Below, one piece after another: positions 41,848 to 49,468 of a stretch of 64,000 bases of DNA (position 1 is the stretch's first letter; every line of letters begins with the position of its first letter). The stretch spans positions 36,503-100,502 of the forward strand of contig NZ_NFJT01000010.1 of assembly GCF_002160015.1 (NCBI RefSeq), read 5' to 3'. The notes below the pieces were generated by a model that was not told the DNA's origin, ran no database searches, and worked only from the letters and a program-made list of their open reading frames with translations. The stretch is from Anaerofilum sp. An201 (lineage in GTDB: Bacteria > Bacillota > Clostridia > Oscillospirales > Ruminococcaceae). The position numbers and the translations under genes are program-made.

Positions 41848-42531
41848 ATGGCAACCATTCTGATCGTAGACGACGAACCGCTCATCCGCGATCTCATCCG
41901 CGAGCACCTGTCCCACGAGGGGTTCACCTGCATGGAAGCCGCCGACGGCTCGGCCGCGCTGGCGCAGGTCACCCAGGGCGGCATCGACCTTGTGATCCTG
42001 GACATCATGATGCCCTTTGTGGACGGCATGACCTGCCTGCGCGAGATGCGCGCGCGCAAGATCGAGGTGCCGGTGATCATGCTCACCGCCCGCGGCGAGG
42101 AGTACGACAAGCTGGCCGGCCTGGAGAACGGCGCCGACGACTATGTGGTCAAGCCCTTCAGCCCGCGCGAGCTGGTGGCCCGCGTGAAGGCGGTGCTGTT
42201 CCGCACGATGCCGCGCGCCGCCAACGCCGGCGAGAGCTTTGTGTTCGGCGATTTGGAGATCGACGTGCCCAGCCACGCGGTGCGCATCGCCGGCAAGGAG
42301 GCCCCGCTGACCCCCAAGGAGTTCGACCTGCTGGTCTACCTTGCCTCCAACCGGGGCATCGCCCTGTCGCGGGAGAAGATCCTGCAGCAGGTGTGGAACT
42401 ACGACTATTTCGGCGAGGACCGCACGGTGGACACCCACATCAAGATGCTGCGCAGCCATCTGGGGCATCACCGCAGCAATATTGTAACCGTGTGGGGCGT
42501 GGGTTATAAGTTCGACCCCGACGCAAATTGA
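41848..42531 (+). CDS. OmpR-family response regulator
   Basis: A 227-residue regulator: receiver domain (about 3-115) with acidic pair DD at 8-9, phospho-Asp52, Thr80 and Lys102, then a winged-helix output domain (about 135-222: LTPKEFDLLVYLASNRGIALSREKIL, VDTHIKMLRSHLG, TVWGVGYKF). The ATG follows GGGAGG. The histidine kinase gene begins 65 bases downstream. The receiver is intact; the regulated genes are unknown. Confidence 0.95.
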   Translation: MATILIVDDEPLIRDLIREHLSHEGFTCMEAADGSAALAQVTQGGIDLVILDIMMPFVDGMTCLREMRARKIEVPVIMLTARGEEYDKLAGLENGADDYVVKPFSPRELVARVKAVLFRTMPRAANAGESFVFGDLEIDVPSHAVRIAGKEAPLTPKEFDLLVYLASNRGIALSREKILQQVWNYDYFGEDRTVDTHIKMLRSHLGHHRSNIVTVWGVGYKFDPDAN

Positions 42532-42596
42532 AAAAAAACGCAGGGCGGCGGCCGGTGGCTGCCGCTTTGTTGTTTGAGGAAAAGGAAGGGATACCA

Positions 42597-44123
42597 ATGA
42601 AACGGCTGCAGGAAATGAGCTTTCGCTACAAGCTGATGGCCTTTGTGTTTTTGCTGTGCATCGTCATCATCGGCACGGTGTATGTGCTGTCGGTGGTGAT
42701 GCTGGAACCCGCCTACAACAGCCGGGTGCGGCAGGACCTTTCCGCCACCCTCGACACCCTCACCGACATCGTGGACGAGGCGTCGGAGCAGGGGTCTCTG
42801 ATCAGCTACTACTGGATGGGCCAGCCCTATGTGCGGGAGGATTTCCGCGACCTGCTCAACCAGAAAGCGCTGGACGGCACCCTGCAGAGCAGCGGCCGCT
42901 GCATCGAGATCTCCACCAGCAGCGGCCAGTCGCTGATCCGCAGCGAAGCGCTGCCGGGCATCTGTCTGGTGCACTCCAGCAAGGTGCAGTTCGGCGTGCA
43001 GGACGGCACCATCACCAGCGAGCTGGCCACCAGGCTGCGCCTGCAGACCGCCGTGCAGGGCCAGCTGGAACAGATCTTGCAGAGCAGTTCCACCGGTTCC
43101 CGCCAGCTGGTGATGGGGCGCACGGCCGGCAACGGCGAGTATGTGGTGCTGGTGAGCACCGACCTCGAGCGCATCCCGCAGGCGATGGCGGTGCTCACCG
43201 GGCAGATGAGCTGGGTGTCGCTGCTGGTGGTGGCCATCAGCCTGGCGGCGGCGTGGATCTTCAGCGGGTGGTTCACCCGCCCGCTCCGCCAGCTGTCCCA
43301 CGCGGCGCGGGAGATGGCGCACGGCAACTACGACGTGCGGGTGCAGGTCACCGGCCAGGACGAGGTGGCCACCCTCGCGCAGGACTTCAACTTTATGGCC
43401 AGCGAGGTGGCGCGCTCGGCGCAGCTGCAGCGGGACCTGGTGGCCAACATCAGCCACGACCTGCGCACCCCGCTCACCCTCATCAAGGGGTATGCCGAGA
43501 CGGTGCGCGACCTCACCGGCTCCGACCCCGAACGCCGCACCCAGCAGCTGAACGTGATCGTGGAGGAGACCGACCGCCTCAGCGCGCTGGTGAACAGCGT
43601 GATGGAGCTGTCCCGCATGAGCAGCGGCACCGAGAAGCCGCAGAAGGTGACCTTCGACATGGCCCAGCTGTGCGAGGAGGTGGCCCAGCGGTACGAGGAC
43701 GTCTGCGCCCGGAACGGCTACACGCTCGAGGTGAAGGCAGACACCCCCTGCATGGTGAACGCCGACGCCGCGATGATGGAGCGGGTGCTGCACAACCTGT
43801 TGGGCAACGCGCTGCACCACATCGGCGAGGACGGCTGGCTGGGGCTGTCGGCCCTGCCCACGGAGGGCGGCGGCTGCCGGGTGGAGGTGTCGGACCACGG
43901 CTGCGGCATCGCGCCCGAGGACCTGCCCCATCTGTTCGACAAATACTACCGCAGCCGCAAAGACGCCGGCAAGGTGGGCACCGGGCTGGGGCTGTCGATC
44001 ACCAAGGCGATCCTGCAGAGCCACGGCTTCCGCTTCGGCGTACAGAGCCAGGTGGGCGAAGGCAGCACCTTCTGGTTCGAGACGAGCGCCCCCGCGCAGT
44101 CGCTTCCCGCCGCCCAGAGCTGA
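42597..44123 (+). CDS. Sensor histidine kinase, HAMP type
   Basis: A 508-residue kinase: two membrane helices (about 13-34 and 205-225) flank an extracellular sensor domain of about 170 residues, then HAMP (about 225-278), the phospho-His dimer domain (NISHDLRTPLTLIKGY, His about 286) and the ATPase domain with NLLGNALHH (N box), DHGCGIAPED (G1) and GTGLGLSIT (G2). The ATG at 42597 follows GGAAGGG; an in-frame start at 42528 overlaps the regulator stop and is less likely. It is the partner of the upstream regulator. The signal is unknown. Between its stop and 44206 no gene is seen. Confidence 0.95.
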   Translation: MKRLQEMSFRYKLMAFVFLLCIVIIGTVYVLSVVMLEPAYNSRVRQDLSATLDTLTDIVDEASEQGSLISYYWMGQPYVREDFRDLLNQKALDGTLQSSGRCIEISTSSGQSLIRSEALPGICLVHSSKVQFGVQDGTITSELATRLRLQTAVQGQLEQILQSSSTGSRQLVMGRTAGNGEYVVLVSTDLERIPQAMAVLTGQMSWVSLLVVAISLAAAWIFSGWFTRPLRQLSHAAREMAHGNYDVRVQVTGQDEVATLAQDFNFMASEVARSAQLQRDLVANISHDLRTPLTLIKGYAETVRDLTGSDPERRTQQLNVIVEETDRLSALVNSVMELSRMSSGTEKPQKVTFDMAQLCEEVAQRYEDVCARNGYTLEVKADTPCMVNADAAMMERVLHNLLGNALHHIGEDGWLGLSALPTEGGGCRVEVSDHGCGIAPEDLPHLFDKYYRSRKDAGKVGTGLGLSITKAILQSHGFRFGVQSQVGEGSTFWFETSAPAQSLPAAQS

Positions 44124-44205
44124 CCATTTCCGCCGAAGCGGGCGGATGCGGTCGAAGAACTCCGGTTTGCACAAATCTGTCCGCTGCATCGGCCGCACCC
44201 GTCCC

Positions 44206-44982
44206 CTACAGCAGACCCTGCTCCAGACAATAGTGATAGATCCCATCCTGTGCGGCGTCTCCGCACACTGCGTCTGCCACCGCTTTCAGCTGTTCCGAGG
44301 CATTCGCCATTGCCACACCCGTCCCGACGGCTTGCAGCATTTCCATGTCGTTGTTGCCGTCCCCGAAGGCAATCGCTTCCGACGGCTCCAGGCGGTACTG
44401 CTCCAGCAGCCGTTTGATCGCGCGTCCCTTTCCGCCGTTTGCCGGGATGATATCGACCGCCCGGTCCCACCACGCTGCAATTTTTGCGCGGCGGACCCCC
44501 TTCATCACCCGCGCATACTCCGGTTGGCGGCATCCCATCATCACCTGATAAATTTCTTCCTGCCGCAGAGAATCAAAGTCGGGCGCAACTTCCACGGCAA
44601 GCCCTGCGATCCTGAAATAGTCCGATAAATCGGCATCCGTGCCGTTTGCGGCCAGCCGGTCCTGCGTCGCAATGCAAACGGGCCGATGGATGCCTGCCGC
44701 GTTTTCGATCAGCGTATGGACGTCCTCCGGGGGGATGGGATTTTTGAACAGTACCCGGTCCGAATCAAAGCAATAGGAACCGTTGAATGTCAAAAAAGCG
44801 TCGAACTCGATGCCGGGAAAACGCGGCAGCGACACCAGCGCTCTCCCGGTGGCAAGGCAGAGAAGGACTCCCTGCGCCCGCAGGCGTCTCAGGGCTTCCA
44901 ACGTTTTCGGCGAAATCTGCTTTGTATGGAAGTCCACCAATGTTCCGTCAATATCAAAAAAAGCAATTCGGGCCCTGTTCAT
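44206..44982 (-). CDS. Cof-type HAD-IIB hydrolase
   Basis: A 258-residue HAD phosphatase, MNRARIAFFDIDGTLVDFHTKQ. Seen: motif I DIDGTLV, LATGRALVSLPRF (motif II Thr), and motif III/IV KGRAIKRLLEQYRLEPSEAIAFGDGNNDMEML, with the IIB cap in between. The family dephosphorylates sugar phosphates, PLP or flavin precursors. The GTG at 44994 overlaps the TGA of the upstream HD gene, so initiation there is also possible. It follows the HD gene in one operon. Confidence 0.9.
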   Translation of the reverse strand: MNRARIAFFDIDGTLVDFHTKQISPKTLEALRRLRAQGVLLCLATGRALVSLPRFPGIEFDAFLTFNGSYCFDSDRVLFKNPIPPEDVHTLIENAAGIHRPVCIATQDRLAANGTDADLSDYFRIAGLAVEVAPDFDSLRQEEIYQVMMGCRQPEYARVMKGVRRAKIAAWWDRAVDIIPANGGKGRAIKRLLEQYRLEPSEAIAFGDGNNDMEMLQAVGTGVAMANASEQLKAVADAVCGDAAQDGIYHYCLEQGLL

Positions 44983-44990
44983 ACTTTCTC

Positions 44991-45587
44991 TCACAAGCTG
45001 TTTTCCATTGCGCCCGGAAGCAGGCTGTAGATGGAACCGTGTATTTTCTTCTCAAAGTCTGCTTTGATCTCCAGCACTTTCTTCCAGCGGTCGACCGTAT
45101 GGGGATAGACGCCGTACCGGATGGCCACATCCACAAACCGCTTTTCCAGAATGCAGAAGCCGGTCGGCAGCGCCAGTGCGTCGCACAGCTGCACAAGCCG
45201 GTCGTAATCGTCGTAGACCGCATGCTTTATGAAATTTTCCATAAAGCGGAAATCTTCTTCTGTCACATCAAAGGTTCCGATGGAAGTATGAATGTCCTGG
45301 ATCATAAACGCATGCGAAATACAGATCTGCGCCGCTTTTTCCCAGCCGCGTTCCATACAGAAACGGTAGCCGTCGATCAGATGGCGCTCCGAGCTCACGC
45401 CGGCATATCTTCCTATATCGTGCAGCAGCCCAAAACAATACGCCTGCTCCGCAGACAGATCTTCACACTGCGCGGCAATGTTTTTGCAGGCAAGGGCCAC
45501 AAACCGCGAGTGTTCGATCCAGTTTCCCGGATTCTGCTGCCCGGCCCACAGCAATGTGGTCTCGGCGGTATGACAAGTCGGTTCCAA
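44991..45587 (-). CDS. HD-domain phosphohydrolase
   Basis: About 198 residues. The HD pattern is visible as WIEHSRFVALACKN, LLHDIGRYAG and DALALPTG, so the metal-binding His...His-Asp...Asp set is probably complete. Such proteins hydrolyse nucleotides or phosphodiesters. The start is taken as TTG at 45587, preceded 8 bases upstream by AAAGGAG; no ATG lies close. It sits between a 79-residue protein gene and the HAD gene. The substrate is not evident. Confidence 0.8.
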   Translation of the reverse strand: MEPTCHTAETTLLWAGQQNPGNWIEHSRFVALACKNIAAQCEDLSAEQAYCFGLLHDIGRYAGVSSERHLIDGYRFCMERGWEKAAQICISHAFMIQDIHTSIGTFDVTEEDFRFMENFIKHAVYDDYDRLVQLCDALALPTGFCILEKRFVDVAIRYGVYPHTVDRWKKVLEIKADFEKKIHGSIYSLLPGAMENSL

Positions 45588-45656
45588 CGGAATCGCTCCT
45601 TTCTGCCAGTGGAAGGCCCCAGCCAGATCGCGCCGGGGCCTCAAGCGATACGGCCT

Positions 45657-45896
45657 TCAGCAGTCGCCTGCATAATAACAGACAACGGCCAGATAGTCTT
45701 TTGCTTCTTCAAACACCAGGGAGAGCGGCAGGCAATTTCCATTTTGGCGGTATTGCTGTTCCATTTCGCGCTGGATCGGATACTGCCGTGTGATGTTGAT
45801 TCTCTCCCCGCCGGGAGCAAGGACCATAACGAGCCCCCGGCATTGGTTCACCGTTTCCAAAAAGCCGGACAGGTTCAAAATATTCACTTTTATCAT
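45657..45896 (-). CDS. Small hypothetical protein (79 aa)
   Basis: MIKVNILNLSGFLETVNQCRG, then LVMVLAPGGERINITRQYPI and VFEEAKDYLAVVCYYAGDC at the C-terminus. A compact soluble protein with no membrane helix. A good AGGAGG lies 8 bases before the ATG at 45896. I have no secure family for it. Its neighbours are an AraC regulator upstream and the HD/HAD genes downstream. Confidence 0.65.
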   Translation of the reverse strand: MIKVNILNLSGFLETVNQCRGLVMVLAPGGERINITRQYPIQREMEQQYRQNGNCLPLSLVFEEAKDYLAVVCYYAGDC

Positions 45897-45933
45897 CACA
45901 AGCACCTCCTGAACGTTTGGTTTCTTTACTATC

Positions 45934-45939
45934 ATTATA
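45934..45939 (-). promoter_or_regulatory. -10 element before the 79-aa protein gene
   Basis: TATAAT on the minus strand, about 37 bases before the start; an imperfect TTATTC lies at 15-base spacing. Confidence 0.35.
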
Positions 45940-45973
45940 ATGCCTGTGATATAAGAATAATATCTGTATCCTG

Positions 45974-46891
45974 TCATTTCATGTTTGTATCCTGCCATTT
46001 GCGGCGGTATTGCAGAGGTGTGCAGCCGGTTGTCTCCCGGAATATTTTTCCGAAATAGCTGGCATTTCCCATCCCGCAGGCAGCCCCCACTTCGGTGATG
46101 GAGATGCTGGTTTCCGCCAGCAGCCGGCAGGCTGCCTGGATGCGGTAGCTCCGGATATAGTCTACCGGCGTCATTTTCAAATAATTTTGAAAAATCCGGT
46201 AGCACTCCCTCTCGCTCACATAGGCCGCTTCGGCAAGTTCCGGAATGGTGATTTTTTCAGCATAATGCTCATGGATATAGACCATCATGCCTTTCACCTT
46301 ATCGGCCGCCCTGTCGTCGGTCTGCGGTCTCTCTTTCAGCAGGGGCGTGCACATCTGAAACAGCTGTATCCAGATCCGCGACAGCGCTTCCCGGACGCGG
46401 AGCTCATATCCCACCTCTTTCTCCGACAGCAAAAACGCATCCCGGATGGATGCGATCACAGCGGCCTGCTCCGGGTCGTTTGGATACAGCGCAATGAGTT
46501 CGATCCGGGAATCCGTCACGATCGGGGAAATATACGTTTGCTCGATCCGGCTTCCGTGGCTCCCGGCCAACAGCTGCGGATCAAAAATATGCAGCAGCTG
46601 TATATTTTTCTCGCTGCGCTTTTGAATCTGCGTTTTGTGCAGGACGTTTGCGTTCACCATTCCGGCCGAACCGGCGGGAAATACCAGCGTTTCGTGCGGC
46701 GTATAGTATTTCAGCTCGCCGCTCTCCATGTAAAACAGTTCCACGGCGTTGTGCCAATGCCAAGGAACCAGAAGCTCACGGTAAAAATCCAGCTCTGCCC
46801 GGGAAGCTATATAGGGGAAATCCGGCGTGTCATAGGGGAGCTTTTCCTCCTTGCTGCCGACCTGGAATTCAATGCTGCGGGTGATCCTCAT
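45974..46891 (-). CDS. AraC-family transcriptional regulator
   Basis: A 305-residue protein with an N-terminal cupin-type domain (about 30-110: LLVPWHWHNAVELFYMESGELKYYTP) and C-terminal double helix-turn-helix (about 205-300: ITIPELAEAAYVSERECYRIFQNYLK, SITEVGAACGMGNASYFGKIFRETTGCTPLQYR). The cupin and the WHWHN metal/sugar pattern match regulators of glycan use. The ATG at 46891 follows AGGAGG; an upstream extension to 47011 is not used. Its place between the YesMN-controlled locus and a small-gene cluster leaves its target open. Confidence 0.9.
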   Translation of the reverse strand: MRITRSIEFQVGSKEEKLPYDTPDFPYIASRAELDFYRELLVPWHWHNAVELFYMESGELKYYTPHETLVFPAGSAGMVNANVLHKTQIQKRSEKNIQLLHIFDPQLLAGSHGSRIEQTYISPIVTDSRIELIALYPNDPEQAAVIASIRDAFLLSEKEVGYELRVREALSRIWIQLFQMCTPLLKERPQTDDRAADKVKGMMVYIHEHYAEKITIPELAEAAYVSERECYRIFQNYLKMTPVDYIRSYRIQAACRLLAETSISITEVGAACGMGNASYFGKIFRETTGCTPLQYRRKWQDTNMK

Positions 46892-46911
46892 ACAAGCACC
46901 TCCTGCTTTGC

Positions 46912-46926
46912 ATTGTATCATACAAT
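46912..46926. promoter_or_regulatory. 15-bp palindrome upstream of the AraC gene
   Basis: ATTGTATCATACAAT is a perfect palindrome centred on C, 21 bases upstream of the AraC start. It includes a TACAAT -10-like hexamer on each strand and could be an operator. Confidence 0.4.
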
Positions 46927-47049
46927 CAAAGAAAATGCACTGGAAAGCAAAACGGGGGCATGGGATCTTCCGGCGCGCCCCCAAACGAGGGCATGCAGAA
47001 ATCACCTCCATTCATCAATCGTCTATCCTTGTCATACATCGTCATTTTT

Positions 47050-47310
47050 TGTCATCCGGCATAGCGCTGCCCTGGCAGGACTGGGGATATGAAGTCTGTG
47101 CGCTGTGCGTCAACGGGCAGGAGGTCCTGGAGCGGCTGGAAGAGTGCCGCCCCGACGTGGTGCTTTCGGACATACGGATGCCGGGCATCGACGGCGTGGA
47201 ACTGATGCAGCGCGCCGCCGACCGTCTATTATGTGACCGAAAAGGCGGCAGCGGCCACCGTGGAATCTTCCCGCGAAAAAGCCCTGGACGCGCTGCGGGA
47301 TCTGGTGTGA
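47050..47310 (+). pseudogene. Remnant of a YesN-type response regulator receiver
   Basis: One frame (to about 47220) reads PWQDWGYEVCALCVNGQEVLERLEECRPDVVLSDIRMPGIDGVELMQRAAD, the middle of a receiver domain with the phospho-Asp in LSDIRMPG. The N-terminal acidic residues and the DNA-binding half are absent. From about 47224 another frame continues TVYYVTEKAAAATVESSREKALDALRDLV to a stop at 47310; this tail is not part of a receiver. No start codon with a binding site is present. The stretch 46927-47049 has nothing supported. Confidence 0.65.
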
Positions 47311-47332
47311 TAAAAAATTTTGCCGCAAAAAA

Positions 47333-47372
47333 GAACAGCGCCCCGCACAGAAGTTCTGTGCGGAGCGCTGTT
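47333..47372 (-). terminator. Terminator of the glycan-utilisation operon
   Basis: On the minus strand AACAGCGCTCCGCACAGAAC and its complement form a long stem, followed by TTCTTTTTTG. It lies about 80 bases past the GHL6 gene stop. The remaining 47373-47452 has no gene. Confidence 0.8.
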
Positions 47373-47452
47373 TGCCTGTCCGGGGGAGCCTTTCCTCTTA
47401 CAGGGCCGCTGGCACACCGACAAAAGCTGCCGCCTGCGCCCTCTGTCCCCTC

Positions 47453-49468
47453 TCACTGTGCAGAATATTCCAACACAAGTACCGTGTGCATTGTAAATTC
47501 CGGCACCGTGAGCGTCACTCCATCGCCCTTCTGCACAAAGGGCAGTTCTTTTTCCTGCGGGAAGGCGGTGACCCGAACTACCGTTTCCGGAATGCGAAGC
47601 TCCACCTTTGTATCATACTGCGGAACAAGATCTTCGATCACGTCCACCGATCCCCGACGCTGCGGCGCCCCATACAACAGGTGCAGGCAGTATCGCTCTC
47701 TGTCCGGCTGTTTGCCAAACGATATCCGCCCCGCACTGGGCAAGCTCACTTTCACCACGGGCTGCGGGCAGACCAGCTTCAGCAAAGCCTCGAAATACCG
47801 TCGGTGGTACTCGGAACCGAACCGCTTGTAGATCGTGCCCAGCGGATGCGCAGCATACACGGCGTTCCCTCTTCGGACGGCGGCGGGCCGGCGCGGTGCA
47901 TCCGGATCATACGGCGTGTTTTTGTGTCCGCAGTAGTGGCCATAGGTGCGGTTGAAATATGGCGGCACCACATCGGCCAGCACTTCGCATGCGCCGGGGC
48001 GCGCTTCCACGCGCATGGCAGGGCAGTACATAAGGAACGGCGAACGCAGGATGCCTCCCAGCTCCCGCTCATGGATCTGCAGATAATCCATATCCGCCTG
48101 TGCCGGCCCGAGCACACAGCAGCCGATATCGGCCAGCAGCCCGTCCTCCTGCCGGATGCTGTCTCCCAGCACCAACAGAGCGCCGCCTTCGGCGGCATAT
48201 TTCCGCAGCCGCGCGGCCTCTTCGCCGCTCAACACCGCTCCCTCCGGCACGAGCACCGCGGCATACCGGGCGAACTCTGCGCCGGGCAGCAACACATCAA
48301 ATTCCATATGTGCATCCAGCAGCGCCTTGGCGGTGCCTTCGTTTGCCTCCTGGCTGCAGGAAAGATACAGTCCCAGACTGGCTGCCGGTTCCATCCCAAA
48401 GCAATACGGTTCGATTCGTTCTGCATAGCGATAGGCGGCGCCGATGATACGGTAGGTTTCCGGATCCATTTTCCCAAGCGGATGGAGCTGGTCTCCGATG
48501 GAGCAGCGCGCTCCAAACGCCATCATCGCCGCCACCTCATAGCACAGCGCCTGCGGAGCCTTAAAGCCCCCGAACTCCCCCCATGCCATGTGGAATTTGC
48601 CCGTCATGCCCAGATACTGTTTTCCGGTTTTTGCAAAATACTTGGCGCGCAACGGCATCTTGTCATACCCGCCCCACGCTGTGGGCAGATCTTCCAGCTC
48701 AAAGTGCGTTTGATTGGCGTGGTATTCCGGTTTGGAGATTTCTGCGCCGCCGTTGAAAAACACGCTGGCGTTTGGATGTGTCTGCGCCACGATGCGCCGG
48801 CAGTTCTCCATAAAACAGTTGTGCTTTTCTATGAAATACCGCTTTGCATCGGCCTCGCTGTCCGGGCAGAGCCCCATCGCCTGCATTCCTGCCCGGCACT
48901 CGTCGCAGCAGCAGCTCTCCTCAAAAAAGCAGATATCGTAAAACAGGCCGTCCACCTGTTTATAGCGCTCGCAGATCTCCCGGGTGATGGCATAGATGTG
49001 CTCCGCGTAGCTGCCGTCGTTGAGGCACAGGTTCATCCAGGACGCCTCCGGCTTCGGTTGTTCGGGCGCTGCGTTCGGATCAAACCCTTCCACCGGCGAA
49101 CAGCTCCCGTCCGGACGGCGCGACCACCATTCCGGATGCCGCTGCGCGTCCAGCGCCGACCAGCCCGCGGTTATGTAAATCGGCGCTTTCACTTCGATCT
49201 CATGTGCGGCATCCAGCATCGCACCCAACAAATCGAAATCGAGCTGCGGGTGCATCGTGCCCACTTTGGTTGGATAATAACAGTAGCCGTGGTGGCATTT
49301 GGCGAATACGGTGATGCTGGATACGTTCCCCGCCCGCAGTGCCTGCTGAAAATCCTCTTTGCTGAACCGGGTGCCCACACCCTTGATAAGCCCCGAAGTG
49401 TGGAAATCCAGATGCACCTGGCGCGCCGGCAGTTCAAACTTCGGCTGAGACAGTTTCGTTCTGCACAT
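47453..49468 (-). CDS. GHL6-like glycoside hydrolase with GH42-type trimerisation domain
   Basis: A 671-residue protein without signal peptide, so cytoplasmic. The N-terminal (alpha/beta)8-barrel part holds QVHLDFHTSGLIKGVG, HGYCYYPTKVGTMHPQL, GLFYDICFFEES with a CCCDEC cysteine group and HFELEDLPTAWGGY, features I associate with hypothetical glycosyl hydrolase 6 (GHL6). From about residue 350 the layout (ALLDAHMEFDVLLPGAEFARYAAVLVPEGAVLS...LRKYAAEGGALLVLG) resembles the GH42 trimerisation domain. The ATG overlaps the last 35 bases of the GH94 gene, with GAAGGA upstream, so translation is coupled. Substrate unknown; it probably acts on the same imported oligosaccharide as the GH94 phosphorylase. 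Confidence 0.75.
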   Translation of the reverse strand: MCRTKLSQPKFELPARQVHLDFHTSGLIKGVGTRFSKEDFQQALRAGNVSSITVFAKCHHGYCYYPTKVGTMHPQLDFDLLGAMLDAAHEIEVKAPIYITAGWSALDAQRHPEWWSRRPDGSCSPVEGFDPNAAPEQPKPEASWMNLCLNDGSYAEHIYAITREICERYKQVDGLFYDICFFEESCCCDECRAGMQAMGLCPDSEADAKRYFIEKHNCFMENCRRIVAQTHPNASVFFNGGAEISKPEYHANQTHFELEDLPTAWGGYDKMPLRAKYFAKTGKQYLGMTGKFHMAWGEFGGFKAPQALCYEVAAMMAFGARCSIGDQLHPLGKMDPETYRIIGAAYRYAERIEPYCFGMEPAASLGLYLSCSQEANEGTAKALLDAHMEFDVLLPGAEFARYAAVLVPEGAVLSGEEAARLRKYAAEGGALLVLGDSIRQEDGLLADIGCCVLGPAQADMDYLQIHERELGGILRSPFLMYCPAMRVEARPGACEVLADVVPPYFNRTYGHYCGHKNTPYDPDAPRRPAAVRRGNAVYAAHPLGTIYKRFGSEYHRRYFEALLKLVCPQPVVKVSLPSAGRISFGKQPDRERYCLHLLYGAPQRRGSVDVIEDLVPQYDTKVELRIPETVVRVTAFPQEKELPFVQKGDGVTLTVPEFTMHTVLVLEYSAQ

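Noticed and set aside
49434..49468. The 35-base overlap between the GH94 and GHL6 genes considered as a frameshift of one fused gene
   Set aside because: Both proteins have normal ends and starts for their families, and GHL6 has its own ribosome-binding site.
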